Shown here piece after piece: positions 1-8,088 of a stretch of 64,000 nucleotides of DNA. The translations under genes and the position numbers were made by a program. Positions within the stretch are counted from its first letter, which is position 1. Each line of letters begins with the position of its first letter. Origin of the DNA: a virus. The notes beneath the pieces were generated by a model. The model was not told the origin of the DNA and ran no database searches. It was given only the letters and a program-made list of their open reading frames with translations. Location: the IMG/VR virus record IMGVR_UViG_3300046542_000227, positions 186,001 through 250,000 of that record. One strand, 5' to 3'.

Positions 1-969
1 CCGGCTGCCGTAATGGAAACTCAGCTGTTCACCCCGACCATCGTCATCACCGACGTACGTCAGGCCAGCTGGATCGGCGCCAACACGCCTGAGCTGTACT
101 TCCTGGCTCTGTCCAACGCCTACCGCACTACCGCTGGTACTGCATGGGCCGGCAGCCTGCTGCCAGACGTTGCCAAGAAAGACGACCCACGCGACATCGG
201 TGCTCTGACCTACCTGACCAAGGACGCGAAGAAGACCAAAACCAAAACCGATACCTTCACCCCGGCTCACTTCGGTGAACTGATGTTCATGCTGGTTCGT
301 CCTAACCCGACGTTCCTGATCGACATCAACCCGGTCGGCGAAAACTCGGCAATCGAAAACGTCCTGCTGATGGCGGCCAGCGATGGTCCGAACCGTGAGC
401 GCGCCGTAGCGATCCTGGTATCGAGCCTCAACAACCTGACCGCTGGCCACTTCAGCCAGATCTTCGACCACACCAAGCACCACTTGATCCGCATGTACGG
501 CACCGACGTACACCGCGGCTACTACCTGGACGCACGCGAAGATCGTCACGATCTCCGTGACCTGGGCACGCTGGAAGCGCTGAACGCATCGGGTGGCAAC
601 ATCCAAGAGTTCATCGCCTACTACCGTACCATGTGCGACCAAGCGATCCACCCGGAAATCCGCCTCAAGCAGCGCGTCGGTTACGAGCGTCAGTACCTGA
701 GCCAGAACCTGGTGATCCGCGGCAAGTACCACCGTCTGGTCTGGACTCCTGAGTTCATCCTGGCGCTGGACAATGCGGTTAAAGCTGCAGGCGTATCCGT
801 CGACGTGGAAAACGTGAGCACCGTTTACGGTTCTCAGCGCTTCACCGGCAACACTGCTGTTACTCAGTTCGCTGTGGCTCAACAAGCACAGTACGGCCTG
901 GGTGCCAACGCAGGTCAGGGCGGCTACGGTCTCCCAGGCGGCGCCGGTGCTGGTACCATGATGTACTAA
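1..969 (+). CDS. Virion-type protein, C-terminal part (5' truncated by window edge)
   Basis: The frame is open to base 1 (the codons before the ATG at 13 are sense), so the true start is probably upstream and at least 323 codons are visible. I do not recognise a family. The protein is soluble-looking, and its last ~25 residues are Gly/Ala/Met-rich low complexity, as seen in several structural proteins of this window. Codons end mostly in C, which suggests high expression. It lies directly before the virion RNAP beta-prime fragment, in the same direction, and is closed by a strong terminator hairpin. A virion role is inferred from context only. Confidence 0.6.
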   Translation, partial: PAAVMETQLFTPTIVITDVRQASWIGANTPELYFLALSNAYRTTAGTAWAGSLLPDVAKKDDPRDIGALTYLTKDAKKTKTKTDTFTPAHFGELMFMLVRPNPTFLIDINPVGENSAIENVLLMAASDGPNRERAVAILVSSLNNLTAGHFSQIFDHTKHHLIRMYGTDVHRGYYLDAREDRHDLRDLGTLEALNASGGNIQEFIAYYRTMCDQAIHPEIRLKQRVGYERQYLSQNLVIRGKYHRLVWTPEFILALDNAVKAAGVSVDVENVSTVYGSQRFTGNTAVTQFAVAQQAQYGLGANAGQGGYGLPGGAGAGTMMY

Positions 970-990
970 GTACCAGACCACGGTAATAAA

Positions 991-1023
991 GAGAGGACCT
1001 TCGGGTCCTCTCTCTCTTTTTTT
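991..1023 (+). terminator. Intrinsic terminator
   Basis: A perfect 9-bp stem (991-999 with 1004-1012) closed by a TTCG loop is followed by a pyrimidine/T-rich run. It separates the first gene from the RNAP beta-prime gene. Confidence 0.9.
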
Positions 1024-1048
1024 GCCCTCCGACACAAAAGGACCAAGT

Positions 1049-2521
1049 ATGGGTGTTAGCCTACAGTGCGTCGATCACGATCAGGTGTTCAATAACCTCC
1101 CTTACGAACCTTTGATGGTGAGCTCTCTTGATACTTCCACTCCCGAGAAGTTGATTGAGTTCAAACGCCATATTTACAGTCACTACAACAACAGCGATAC
1201 GATTGAGGAATCGGCTGCTTGTACCTGTAAAAAGATCACTGATGTTGAGAAGATCGGTACCTTTTGCCCGGATTGCCACACTAAGGTGGAAGGCAGCAAC
1301 GAGCGTCCTATCGTACCGTCAATGTGGATGGAAGCGCCAGAAGGCGTAACCAGTCTGATCAGTCCACACCTGTGGATTATTCTGGACAGCAACACCACGA
1401 CGAAGGAGTTTAACTTCCTTCGCTATCTGACTGACACCAAATACAAGTTCGTGTTCGAACGCTTGAGCTCTAAAGAGACCAAGCGCAAGGTTGAGAAGTT
1501 GTTGGCACAGAACTTTGAACGTGGCCTCAACGCGTTCATCCGTGACTTCGATCGCATCATCGAGTTCTTCTTTCAAGCGAACATTATCGACAAGAACAAA
1601 GCCGAACTGGCAGCGTTCATCGGTAACAACAAAAAGGCCTTCTTCCCGCAAGTGCTACCACTGCCATCGCGGGTGTGTATGGTGGTTGAATCCACCACCA
1701 GCGGTACCTACATCGATAAGCCAATCCTCCTTGCGGTGGACGCTGCTTTGTCGATGGCTTCTATTGGGTCAACCAGCTTTAAGCTGAAGTCCATTGAAGT
1801 TCAGAACATCACCGCTCAGTCGATTGCGACCCTGAGCATGTTCCACCAGATTTATGACAAGGAGCGCCTGGCGCGTAAGCCTGGTCTGATTCGCCGACAT
1901 GTGTTGGCCAGCAGCCTGTATCTCACAGGCCGTAACGTGATCACCTCGATCTCGAAGCCACACAACTACGAGCAGATCGAACTGCCGTGGGGGATGGCGG
2001 TACAGTTGTTCAAGTACCACATCATGTCTAAACTGTTTAAACGGGGCTACACTGCTAACGAATCATTGGCAGCGGTGTATCAGAACGTACTGAACGAAAC
2101 CCCCAACCCAATGTTGGTGGAGATCTTCGACGAACTGATTGCTCAGTCGAACGGTGGTCGTGGACCTGCATGTATCTTCGGGCGTAACCCGACGCTGCAA
2201 CGTGGTTCAACGCAGATGTTCTACATCGGCACGATCAAAACGAACACACGCGACAACACCATCTCGATGTCGGTATTGTGCTTGAAGGCACCTAACGCTG
2301 ACTTCGACGGTGACCAACTCAACCTTACCTTGTTGACAGACAACCAACTCACTGCGGCGGCTTCACGACTTGCGCCTCACTTGTGGGTGTGGTCGCTGGA
2401 GACACCGCATGAGATCTCAGGTAACCTTGAGATTCAGGGACCAGTCATTGAAACGGCTGCTAACTGGATCACGCGGGCACGTCTGGCAGCGAAGGCCAAA
2501 CGAGAAGGCATAGCGGCATGA
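1049..2521 (+). CDS. Virion RNA polymerase beta-prime subunit, N-terminal part
   Basis: This is the N-terminal half of a split multisubunit RNA polymerase beta-prime, comparable to phiKZ gp80. Near the N-terminus is a zinc-finger-like Cys cluster (CTC then CPDC, about residues 47-67). The catalytic Mg-binding motif NADFDGD lies at about residues 416-422, preceded by a segment matching the beta-prime NRAPTLHR region (GRNPTLQRG). The protein ends soon after, so bridge helix and trigger loop must come from another subunit (see 16063). I chose the ATG at 1049, with AAAGGA about 8 bases upstream, over an in-frame TTG at 1022. Its stop overlaps the next start (ATGA). Assignment to the virion enzyme rather than the non-virion one rests on phiKZ gene order. 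Confidence 0.88.
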   Translation: MGVSLQCVDHDQVFNNLPYEPLMVSSLDTSTPEKLIEFKRHIYSHYNNSDTIEESAACTCKKITDVEKIGTFCPDCHTKVEGSNERPIVPSMWMEAPEGVTSLISPHLWIILDSNTTTKEFNFLRYLTDTKYKFVFERLSSKETKRKVEKLLAQNFERGLNAFIRDFDRIIEFFFQANIIDKNKAELAAFIGNNKKAFFPQVLPLPSRVCMVVESTTSGTYIDKPILLAVDAALSMASIGSTSFKLKSIEVQNITAQSIATLSMFHQIYDKERLARKPGLIRRHVLASSLYLTGRNVITSISKPHNYEQIELPWGMAVQLFKYHIMSKLFKRGYTANESLAAVYQNVLNETPNPMLVEIFDELIAQSNGGRGPACIFGRNPTLQRGSTQMFYIGTIKTNTRDNTISMSVLCLKAPNADFDGDQLNLTLLTDNQLTAAASRLAPHLWVWSLETPHEISGNLEIQGPVIETAANWITRARLAAKAKREGIAA

Positions 2522-3129
2522 ATGGATTTGCTGTATCAGGCGGGGACATTATTGATGTCTTCGCTGGAGGACATCTGGACAACAACACGTTGCAATGGCT
2601 TGGCCAACGTAACGAGTCGGTAATGCAATCGGTAACGAGCGCAGCCCAGGGCTTCTTCCAGCAAGCCCAGAACCTGTACCAAATGGTTTCGTCGTCAGAT
2701 GCATTGATGATGATGCGTAACCTCAAAGCCAAAACAGAAAACACTTGGGCATTCGATATCGTTCCGGTAACGAGCCTGGTGGGTCTGCAGACAGCTAACC
2801 CGTACATGCAACGCTGGATCATGGCTCAACCTGAGCTACGTCAGCGCTACCTCAATCAAGAGGTGGAAGGCTACGGTGAGTCGTATGAGAACAAACACGG
2901 TGATACTGTGGGCGACTCGCACTACGACTATCGTCGCGTCATGGATGGTGTGGTAACGCATACCGCTGAGCAATTCGGTTACAAGCACTATCTCGAACAG
3001 ACGCCAGAAGGCGAGCGCGAGCTGACAGTGTTTGAGAAGGTGGATATCCTCAAGACCTGGAACACCGTTCAGAAGTATCTGGATGAAGGTGATGAAGATC
3101 CATCCTCCGTAACTGGTGCGATGCTTTAA
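2518..3129 (+). CDS. Putative virion protein following RNAP beta-prime (phiKZ gp81-like position)
   Basis: This 203-residue protein has no motif I recognise. It is translationally coupled to the RNAP fragment by an ATGA overlap, and the same position downstream of the gp80-type gene is held by a small virion protein in phiKZ. The N-terminal third is rich in Gln/Ser/Met and the C-terminal third is acidic. A terminator follows 11 bases after the stop. The virion role is inferred from gene order. Confidence 0.65.
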   Translation: MNGFAVSGGDIIDVFAGGHLDNNTLQWLGQRNESVMQSVTSAAQGFFQQAQNLYQMVSSSDALMMMRNLKAKTENTWAFDIVPVTSLVGLQTANPYMQRWIMAQPELRQRYLNQEVEGYGESYENKHGDTVGDSHYDYRRVMDGVVTHTAEQFGYKHYLEQTPEGERELTVFEKVDILKTWNTVQKYLDEGDEDPSSVTGAML

Positions 3130-3140
3130 TCCAACCCAGA

Positions 3141-3164
3141 GCCGCCCCTAACCGGGCGGCTTTT
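3141..3164 (+). terminator. Intrinsic terminator
   Basis: A 7-bp GC stem (3141-3147 with 3154-3160) is followed by TTTTA. Confidence 0.8.
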
Positions 3165-3182
3165 ATTCCGAGTACCACAGCA

Positions 3183-3524
3183 ATGTCCGATAAACCACAA
3201 CCAGCGTTCGACCTGGTTAACTCCAGCCTTATATACAGCTGGGGTGGTCGTCCAGTATTCCTCGACGTTGAAGTAAAAGGACTACGGTTCTTTGCTCAAC
3301 CCGCTGAACCACTTTACATGGATTTCCTATTGGGTGATGTCAAACACCGACTGATCGCCCAGACGGATCCTGAGGGTGAAGAACCTCACGTTATCTGGAT
3401 GGGTCACTGTCCAGAAGATGATGACTTCTGGGTGCAGCTGGACATGGTCTCACTGCCTAAAGGGCATCCGACTCTCCAGTTCCTCCGTGTAGATGGCAAA
3501 CCCCTTTCGCAACACAAACCGTAA
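3183..3524 (+). CDS. Hypothetical protein
   Basis: A 113-residue soluble protein with a mixed beta-rich pattern (alternating hydrophobics, several Trp and Pro) and no recognised motif. It opens the transcript that continues into the exported TAXI-like protein 25 bases downstream. The ATG at 3183 follows the preceding terminator closely. No RBS of the usual AAGGA type is obvious, so the start is less certain than the frame. Confidence 0.55.
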   Translation: MSDKPQPAFDLVNSSLIYSWGGRPVFLDVEVKGLRFFAQPAEPLYMDFLLGDVKHRLIAQTDPEGEEPHVIWMGHCPEDDDFWVQLDMVSLPKGHPTLQFLRVDGKPLSQHKP

Positions 3525-3549
3525 AACCAACCGTAAGGAATGCAACAAG

Positions 3550-4434
3550 ATGAAAAATCTGTTCCTCGCTGTAATGATGATGGCCTCCGCTTCGGCAATG
3601 GCTGCTCCAGCTCTGACCATCTGCACTGGTGGTGTCGGCGGTGCTTACGCTGACCTGGGTAAAGAACTCGGCAAAGCGATCGTCGACAAAGTCAAAGTCG
3701 CATCGCCAACCGAAATGGTTATCCTCAACACCGGTGGTTCGGCCGAGAACGCCCAGCGTGTTTCCAATGGCACCTGCGCCATGGCGATCATGCAAGGTGA
3801 TGCTGTCGCCAGCCGTGGTCTGCCACGCGACATCAAGGTCACCAACGCCCACGAGGAGGTCATCTACTGGATTCACGGTAAGACCGGTCTGAAGGACTTT
3901 GCTGACATCAGCAAGCCTGAAAACAAGAACCTGGGCATCGCCATCGTTAATGGCTCCGGTGCGCAAATCACCCTGACCAACTTCGGTAGCGTCGATGAGG
4001 ACTACAAAGACCTCAACGTCATGCCGTTCGATGATTGGGAATTTGCTGCTGAAGCCGCTGCTGAAGGTCGTACGCGTTCTGCCGGTAAAGAAGTGAAGAT
4101 CGCTGGTATGCTTTACGTCGGTCGCGCTGGCTTCCTGCCGGGTGCAATCACCAACGACTACAGCCAAGACCTGACTGTCGGTGAGATCAACGAATCCAGC
4201 TTCACCAAGGCCAAGGACTACAACGACAACGTGCTCTACACCGAGTGCGAAATCAAGAAAGGTGATACCGGTCCGATCGCCACCGATACCTGGGGCAAAC
4301 CTGATACACTGTGCATGCGTGCTCAAGTCGTCTTCAACAACGACTACGTGAACGCCATGCCTGATGCTGATCAGCGTGTAATGCGCAAAGCAGTAATGCA
4401 AGGCACCGCGCAGGTTCTGCGCAACAGCCGCTAA
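3550..4434 (+). CDS. Exported TAXI-family-like periplasmic solute-binding protein
   Basis: A 294-residue protein resembling the TAXI family of TRAP-transporter substrate receptors. It begins with a classical Sec signal peptide (Met-Lys, ~14 hydrophobic/small residues, Ala-Met-Ala, about residues 1-19). The mature protein opens with the family signature TGGVGGAYADLGKELGKAI, where TGG..G.Y.PLG is usual. The later segment NGTCAMAIMQGDAVASRG matches the G.ADLGIVQSD block. Two such Cys (about residues 25 and 77) could form a disulphide. No transporter membrane subunits are nearby, so classical uptake is unlikely. AAGGA lies ~11 bases before the ATG. Strong C-ending codon bias suggests abundant product. 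It acts in the periplasm or is virion-borne; which one is unknown. Confidence 0.72.
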   Translation: MKNLFLAVMMMASASAMAAPALTICTGGVGGAYADLGKELGKAIVDKVKVASPTEMVILNTGGSAENAQRVSNGTCAMAIMQGDAVASRGLPRDIKVTNAHEEVIYWIHGKTGLKDFADISKPENKNLGIAIVNGSGAQITLTNFGSVDEDYKDLNVMPFDDWEFAAEAAAEGRTRSAGKEVKIAGMLYVGRAGFLPGAITNDYSQDLTVGEINESSFTKAKDYNDNVLYTECEIKKGDTGPIATDTWGKPDTLCMRAQVVFNNDYVNAMPDADQRVMRKAVMQGTAQVLRNSR

Positions 4435-4446
4435 CACGGCATAGGG

Positions 4447-4478
4447 GCGCTCCTTCGGGAGCGCTTCTTTTTTTCTTT
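4447..4478 (+). terminator. Intrinsic terminator
   Basis: Stem GCGCTCC/GGAGCGC (4447-4453 with 4458-4464) with a TTCG loop and a long T tract. Confidence 0.92.
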
Positions 4479-4525
4479 GTTTTGGTTTCGTGAGTAATCG
4501 GATGTATTTACACGGAGGGGCTACG

Positions 4526-4930
4526 ATGCCTACCTACATCCCTACCATGTCCATGATTGGCTGGACTGGTACGCCTCACGAAAAAGCCGCTTACATGATC
4601 GGCTGTTTTATTGCTGCCAACTACTCGCAATCCACCGCGTTGTACGGAAAAGTTACTACGCTTCAATATCTAGTGAAGAAGTATGCCAACCGCCTGTCTG
4701 ATCTGGAGAACGAACTGCGCATCATCTTCGAAGCGAAGGTGACGGCAACCTTCCCGGGAACAGCAACGTCTCAGGTCTACGTTCGTCAAACGGAAGATGA
4801 CAATCCTACTATCTATGCGATCACACTCCAATGTGAGATCACAGAGAATGGACGGACGTACACGATCGGCAAGTTGGTCCAGTTCAATAACTCTGTCATG
4901 GTTAAAATTTCGGATATCGCAAATGGCTGA
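4526..4930 (+). CDS. Hypothetical protein
   Basis: A 134-residue protein. The ATG at 4526 is preceded by GGAGGGG at a 5-base spacing, so it is preferred over the in-frame GTG at 4490. The N-terminus is hydrophobic (a short helix around residues 20-35, not a clear membrane segment), and the C-terminal half alternates in a beta-like pattern. It is the first gene of a four-gene run to the nuclease, and its stop overlaps the next start. Confidence 0.65.
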   Translation: MPTYIPTMSMIGWTGTPHEKAAYMIGCFIAANYSQSTALYGKVTTLQYLVKKYANRLSDLENELRIIFEAKVTATFPGTATSQVYVRQTEDDNPTIYAITLQCEITENGRTYTIGKLVQFNNSVMVKISDIANG

Positions 4931-5408
4931 TGATAAAGAAGTAGAAGTGGTAGAAGGCGTAACTGAAGCTGAATCCCCACCAGAACGTGAAGCCGGTAAT
5001 ACTCCGGAGCGTCTGTACCAGCTGGAGCGTCAGATCGGTGGTTTGACCGAGCGCGTCAAGTTCCTGGAAGAGCACAACACTCAGCTGCTGCTGAACGTGC
5101 GTGAAGAAGCCATGCGCCTTCTGGGCATGACCTTCGCTACCATGGGTGAGAACCTGCTGACCTCGGCCGTAGCCCGCCACAAATACACGGCACACGTGAT
5201 CGACGGTAAAGACCACGTCGCCAACGACCAAACCTTCTATGCCACTCGCGAAGGCACCAAATGGTCGTACCACATTCTGAAGGGTGAAGAGATCACTCCT
5301 TTCGAATTGAGCGGTGTGACCGAGCCGATGCGTAAGGCCATGCTCGAATTGATGATGGCAACCCCGCCAGAAACCAAGTCGCTCGCATTCAACGTATACC
5401 GCGCCTAA
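4923..5408 (+). CDS. Hypothetical protein with coiled-coil segment
   Basis: A 161-residue protein. The ATG at 4923 overlaps the end of the previous gene by 8 bases. The first ~25 residues are acidic and low-complexity. Residues ~30-65 show a heptad-like pattern of Leu, Val and Glu/Arg typical of a coiled coil, followed by a globular domain. Family not recognised. Tight coupling to its neighbours suggests a shared role, but none can be named. Confidence 0.68.
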   Translation: MADDKEVEVVEGVTEAESPPEREAGNTPERLYQLERQIGGLTERVKFLEEHNTQLLLNVREEAMRLLGMTFATMGENLLTSAVARHKYTAHVIDGKDHVANDQTFYATREGTKWSYHILKGEEITPFELSGVTEPMRKAMLELMMATPPETKSLAFNVYRA

Positions 5409-5417
5409 GGAGCCACC

Positions 5418-6011
5418 ATGTCGTCGCCTGAAGATAATGGCCAAGCCCAAAGCTACAGTGATCTGCTGCTCGGGGATTCCCTGCAGGCGATCCTGGATGC
5501 TACTGAAGCTGATATCCCGCGTATCTCGGAGTCGCGCTTCGTTAATGAAGTGCTGCCGCTGTTGGAGCGTCCGTTCTATCACCAATCGATGGCGGCTTAT
5601 ACCCGCTATGTGAAAGAGCTGACCAATCCACTGCGGGTTACTGAGGACAACGATCCGAACAAGATCCTGTTCGAAGTTCCACCGTTCATTCAAACGACCG
5701 GTGTGACCATGCCTGCTCCGGGTATGCCGACAACGGATACCACACTGCGTAACCTTTATGTCGAAGCCGAACGTGGCGTCGACGTGAACCCCGTGGTTGC
5801 TCAGTTCATGTCTCGCATCACGCGTAAGCCTGAACTACAGAAGACTCTGCTGGATCCTCTGAAAGCAATCCTGGAACGTTACGGTCGCACTATCGATATC
5901 TCTGACGAGAAGAACAAGCTGGAAGTGATTGCGCCTGAGTTGGCCCCACAGGTCAAAGCAGCCGAGATCCCAGCTAGCGGCGATAGTAGCTTTACTGGCG
6001 AGTACGAATAG
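5418..6011 (+). CDS. Hypothetical protein
   Basis: A 197-residue protein, acidic at both ends, with Pro-rich linkers in the middle (around residues 75-100). The ATG follows AAGGAGCC by 3 bases. No known motif. It sits between the coiled-coil protein and the SbcD-like nuclease in the same operon and could be a structural or nuclease-associated protein; the sequence does not decide. Confidence 0.65.
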   Translation: MSSPEDNGQAQSYSDLLLGDSLQAILDATEADIPRISESRFVNEVLPLLERPFYHQSMAAYTRYVKELTNPLRVTEDNDPNKILFEVPPFIQTTGVTMPAPGMPTTDTTLRNLYVEAERGVDVNPVVAQFMSRITRKPELQKTLLDPLKAILERYGRTIDISDEKNKLEVIAPELAPQVKAAEIPASGDSSFTGEYE

Positions 6012-6016
6012 TCTAC

Positions 6017-7171
6017 ATGAACACAGCCAACTGCAAACGGCCAGGTTGGTTCCGCTGTGCGAGTTTTGGGGATGTCCATCTCGGGCACCCCAACACTCCT
6101 ACGGAGCACATCATCCGTAACCTCCTGCAATATGTTCACGAGGACCTGATCAAGGAACTCGACATGCTGATCATCGAGGGTGACTTGCTGGATCGGTTGC
6201 TCAACGCTGGTGATCCTAACATCTTCCGAGTCCATGCGTGGGCTACGTGGCTAATGCGTACATGCGCTAAGCACGGCACCATGCTGGAGATCTTGGAAGG
6301 CACCCCGTCACACGACTGGAATCAGTCGATGTACTTCGTAGAGCAGAAGATCAATGCCGACATTCCAGTTGACATGTTCTATGCGAAGAGTTTGACGGTC
6401 CGTTACATTGAGAAGTTCGATATGTACATGCTGTACGTACCGGACCACTGCTTGCCACATCCAGATGACATCCTTAAGGAAGCGCGTCTGCAGATGGCTA
6501 AGCTTGGGATTACCCAAGTGGACTTCGCAGTGATGCACGGTGCGTTCCGCTATCAATACCCGAAAGTGGTGATCGAACCGACCCACGACGAACCTACTTA
6601 CTTAGCTCTGGTGAAGTACTTCATCTTCATCGGGCACGTCCACCAGTCTTCTCAGTATGAGCGCATTCTAGCCGCCGGCTCTTTCGATCGTCTTAACCAT
6701 GGCGACGAAGGAATGAAAGGGTTTTATGACGTCAGCGTGCGTGAGGATGGGACACATCGGGTGACCTTCGTGGTCAACCACCATGCCAAACGTTACGACA
6801 CCTTAGAGTGTCATCACCTCGACACCAAGTCTATTAATGTGCTAGTACAAAAGCACATGGAAGGCTTGCGTAAGGGCAGTAGCATCCGCCTACGTTGTAA
6901 CAAGGGCGATCCTGCGGCTACCTACGTAGAAACGCTCAAACGCGAGTACAGTGACTTTGAATGGTCACCAGCCCTAGTCGAAGAGACCAAGACCAAGGCG
7001 AAGAAGTCTGTGGTAGATGTACTGGCTGATTTCGACATGAGTGCCTACCTTCCTATCAACGAACAGAGTCTGCTCGGGTTATTAAAGCCTGAGCTTGAGA
7101 AGTTCACCCAAGACCCTGCGGTAGTAGAGCGTTGCCTAAGGCATGCTGAGACTGTCCTGCTGGAGGATTAA
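6017..7171 (+). CDS. SbcD/Mre11-like metallophosphoesterase nuclease
   Basis: A 384-residue calcineurin-like phosphoesterase of the SbcD/Mre11 type, expected to cut DNA ends or hairpins with two metal ions. The motifs appear in order: GDVHLGH (D19, H21), EGDLLD (D56), a GNHD variant TPSHD (S98-H99-D100), MHG (H174) and GHVHQ (H207, H209). The Asn of GNHD is replaced by Ser, a noticeable deviation at a normally metal-contacting residue. No SbcC-type ATPase lies beside it in this window. A C-terminal ~130-residue extension likely forms the capping region. The start lies 5 bases after the previous stop. Role in phage DNA recombination/repair or host DNA degradation is inferred. Confidence 0.85.
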   Translation: MNTANCKRPGWFRCASFGDVHLGHPNTPTEHIIRNLLQYVHEDLIKELDMLIIEGDLLDRLLNAGDPNIFRVHAWATWLMRTCAKHGTMLEILEGTPSHDWNQSMYFVEQKINADIPVDMFYAKSLTVRYIEKFDMYMLYVPDHCLPHPDDILKEARLQMAKLGITQVDFAVMHGAFRYQYPKVVIEPTHDEPTYLALVKYFIFIGHVHQSSQYERILAAGSFDRLNHGDEGMKGFYDVSVREDGTHRVTFVVNHHAKRYDTLECHHLDTKSINVLVQKHMEGLRKGSSIRLRCNKGDPAATYVETLKREYSDFEWSPALVEETKTKAKKSVVDVLADFDMSAYLPINEQSLLGLLKPELEKFTQDPAVVERCLRHAETVLLED

Positions 7172-7999
7172 ATGGCAATCGATCGCGAGGTGGGTGCGTT
7201 CCCATTGAGCATTGGTACTTCCTACGCACTTGAGGGCTTACTCGGTAATCACCCGGCTAAGCCTAATCAACCTTCCGGTCATAAAGGGATCACCACACTC
7301 TGGATCAATATCCGGACTCTGGTGCGTAACTACCGGGAAGCGGTGAAGACCGATGACAGAGACCGAATCAAATACGATTCGGCTGCAATCATGGTGCTGT
7401 CTGAGATGCAGGCTATCCCTGATATCCTGCGCTTTGCTAAGCGCAACATCGAGGTGGTGTTCTACCACCAGGCGATCGAGGACATTCGACAACAGTTCCC
7501 GAACGCGAATTATAAGAAGCCGAACACGGACAATCAAATGGCCGCGGCTACTTACGAAACCTTCACCTTACGATTCCTACTGGCCGAGTGTGTAAACGCT
7601 AAAGTGCCGGTACAGCAGATACGTCGACAACCACCGTCGTCACATCACGTGGCAGCGATACTAACCCACTACCCAAAGGACTTGTTCTGGAAGGGTTGTT
7701 TCGAACGTCTGTTCCTTTTGGAATCGCATACCGGCCAGCTTAAGACTTATGTGGATTGGTATAGCAAGCTGATTGGGATTAAGTCAGATAACCAAGTTCC
7801 CTTGAATGAGTTCACCATTCAGGTGTTCGGGGATAAGCACTTATTCGATGGTCAAGATAAGAAAATCAAGACCGAGTTGAAAGAGCTGGCGCGGGTTAAG
7901 CGTTGGAATGCTACAACTGGTATGAGTAAGGTGTCCTCTGATATCCTGGGTTACGGTAGTGTTTTGCTAAAGGAGACATACCGGAAACTACTCCCCTGA
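7172..7999 (+). CDS. Hypothetical protein downstream of nuclease
   Basis: A 275-residue basic protein beginning directly after the nuclease stop codon, with GGAGG 6 bases before the ATG. Its C-terminal third is Lys/Arg-rich (KKIKTELKELARVKRW). No recognised motif. Direct coupling to the SbcD-like gene and its basic character make a nucleic-acid role plausible, but this is inference. Confidence 0.65.
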   Translation: MAIDREVGAFPLSIGTSYALEGLLGNHPAKPNQPSGHKGITTLWINIRTLVRNYREAVKTDDRDRIKYDSAAIMVLSEMQAIPDILRFAKRNIEVVFYHQAIEDIRQQFPNANYKKPNTDNQMAAATYETFTLRFLLAECVNAKVPVQQIRRQPPSSHHVAAILTHYPKDLFWKGCFERLFLLESHTGQLKTYVDWYSKLIGIKSDNQVPLNEFTIQVFGDKHLFDGQDKKIKTELKELARVKRWNATTGMSKVSSDILGYGSVLLKETYRKLLP

Positions 8000-8012
8000 A
8001 ATAAATACTGAA

Positions 8013-8030
8013 GCACGTAATGATACGTGC
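8013..8030. repeat. Perfect inverted repeat / hairpin
   Basis: GCACGT (8013-8018) and ACGTGC (8025-8030) flank a 6-base AT-rich loop. There is no T tract, so it is not a standard terminator. It lies in the 89-base leader before the SSB-like gene and could be an operator or leader hairpin. Confidence 0.6.
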
Positions 8031-8088
8031 ACATCTACCGCCGACTACGACTGACCGTATGTCCTCTTGAAGTAAAAGGAATCGATTC

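Noticed and set aside
3457-4437. 326-codon minus-strand open frame opposite the TAXI-like gene
   Set aside because: The + frame has a signal peptide, RBS and family motifs; the antisense frame is His/Val-rich shadow text caused by biased codon use.
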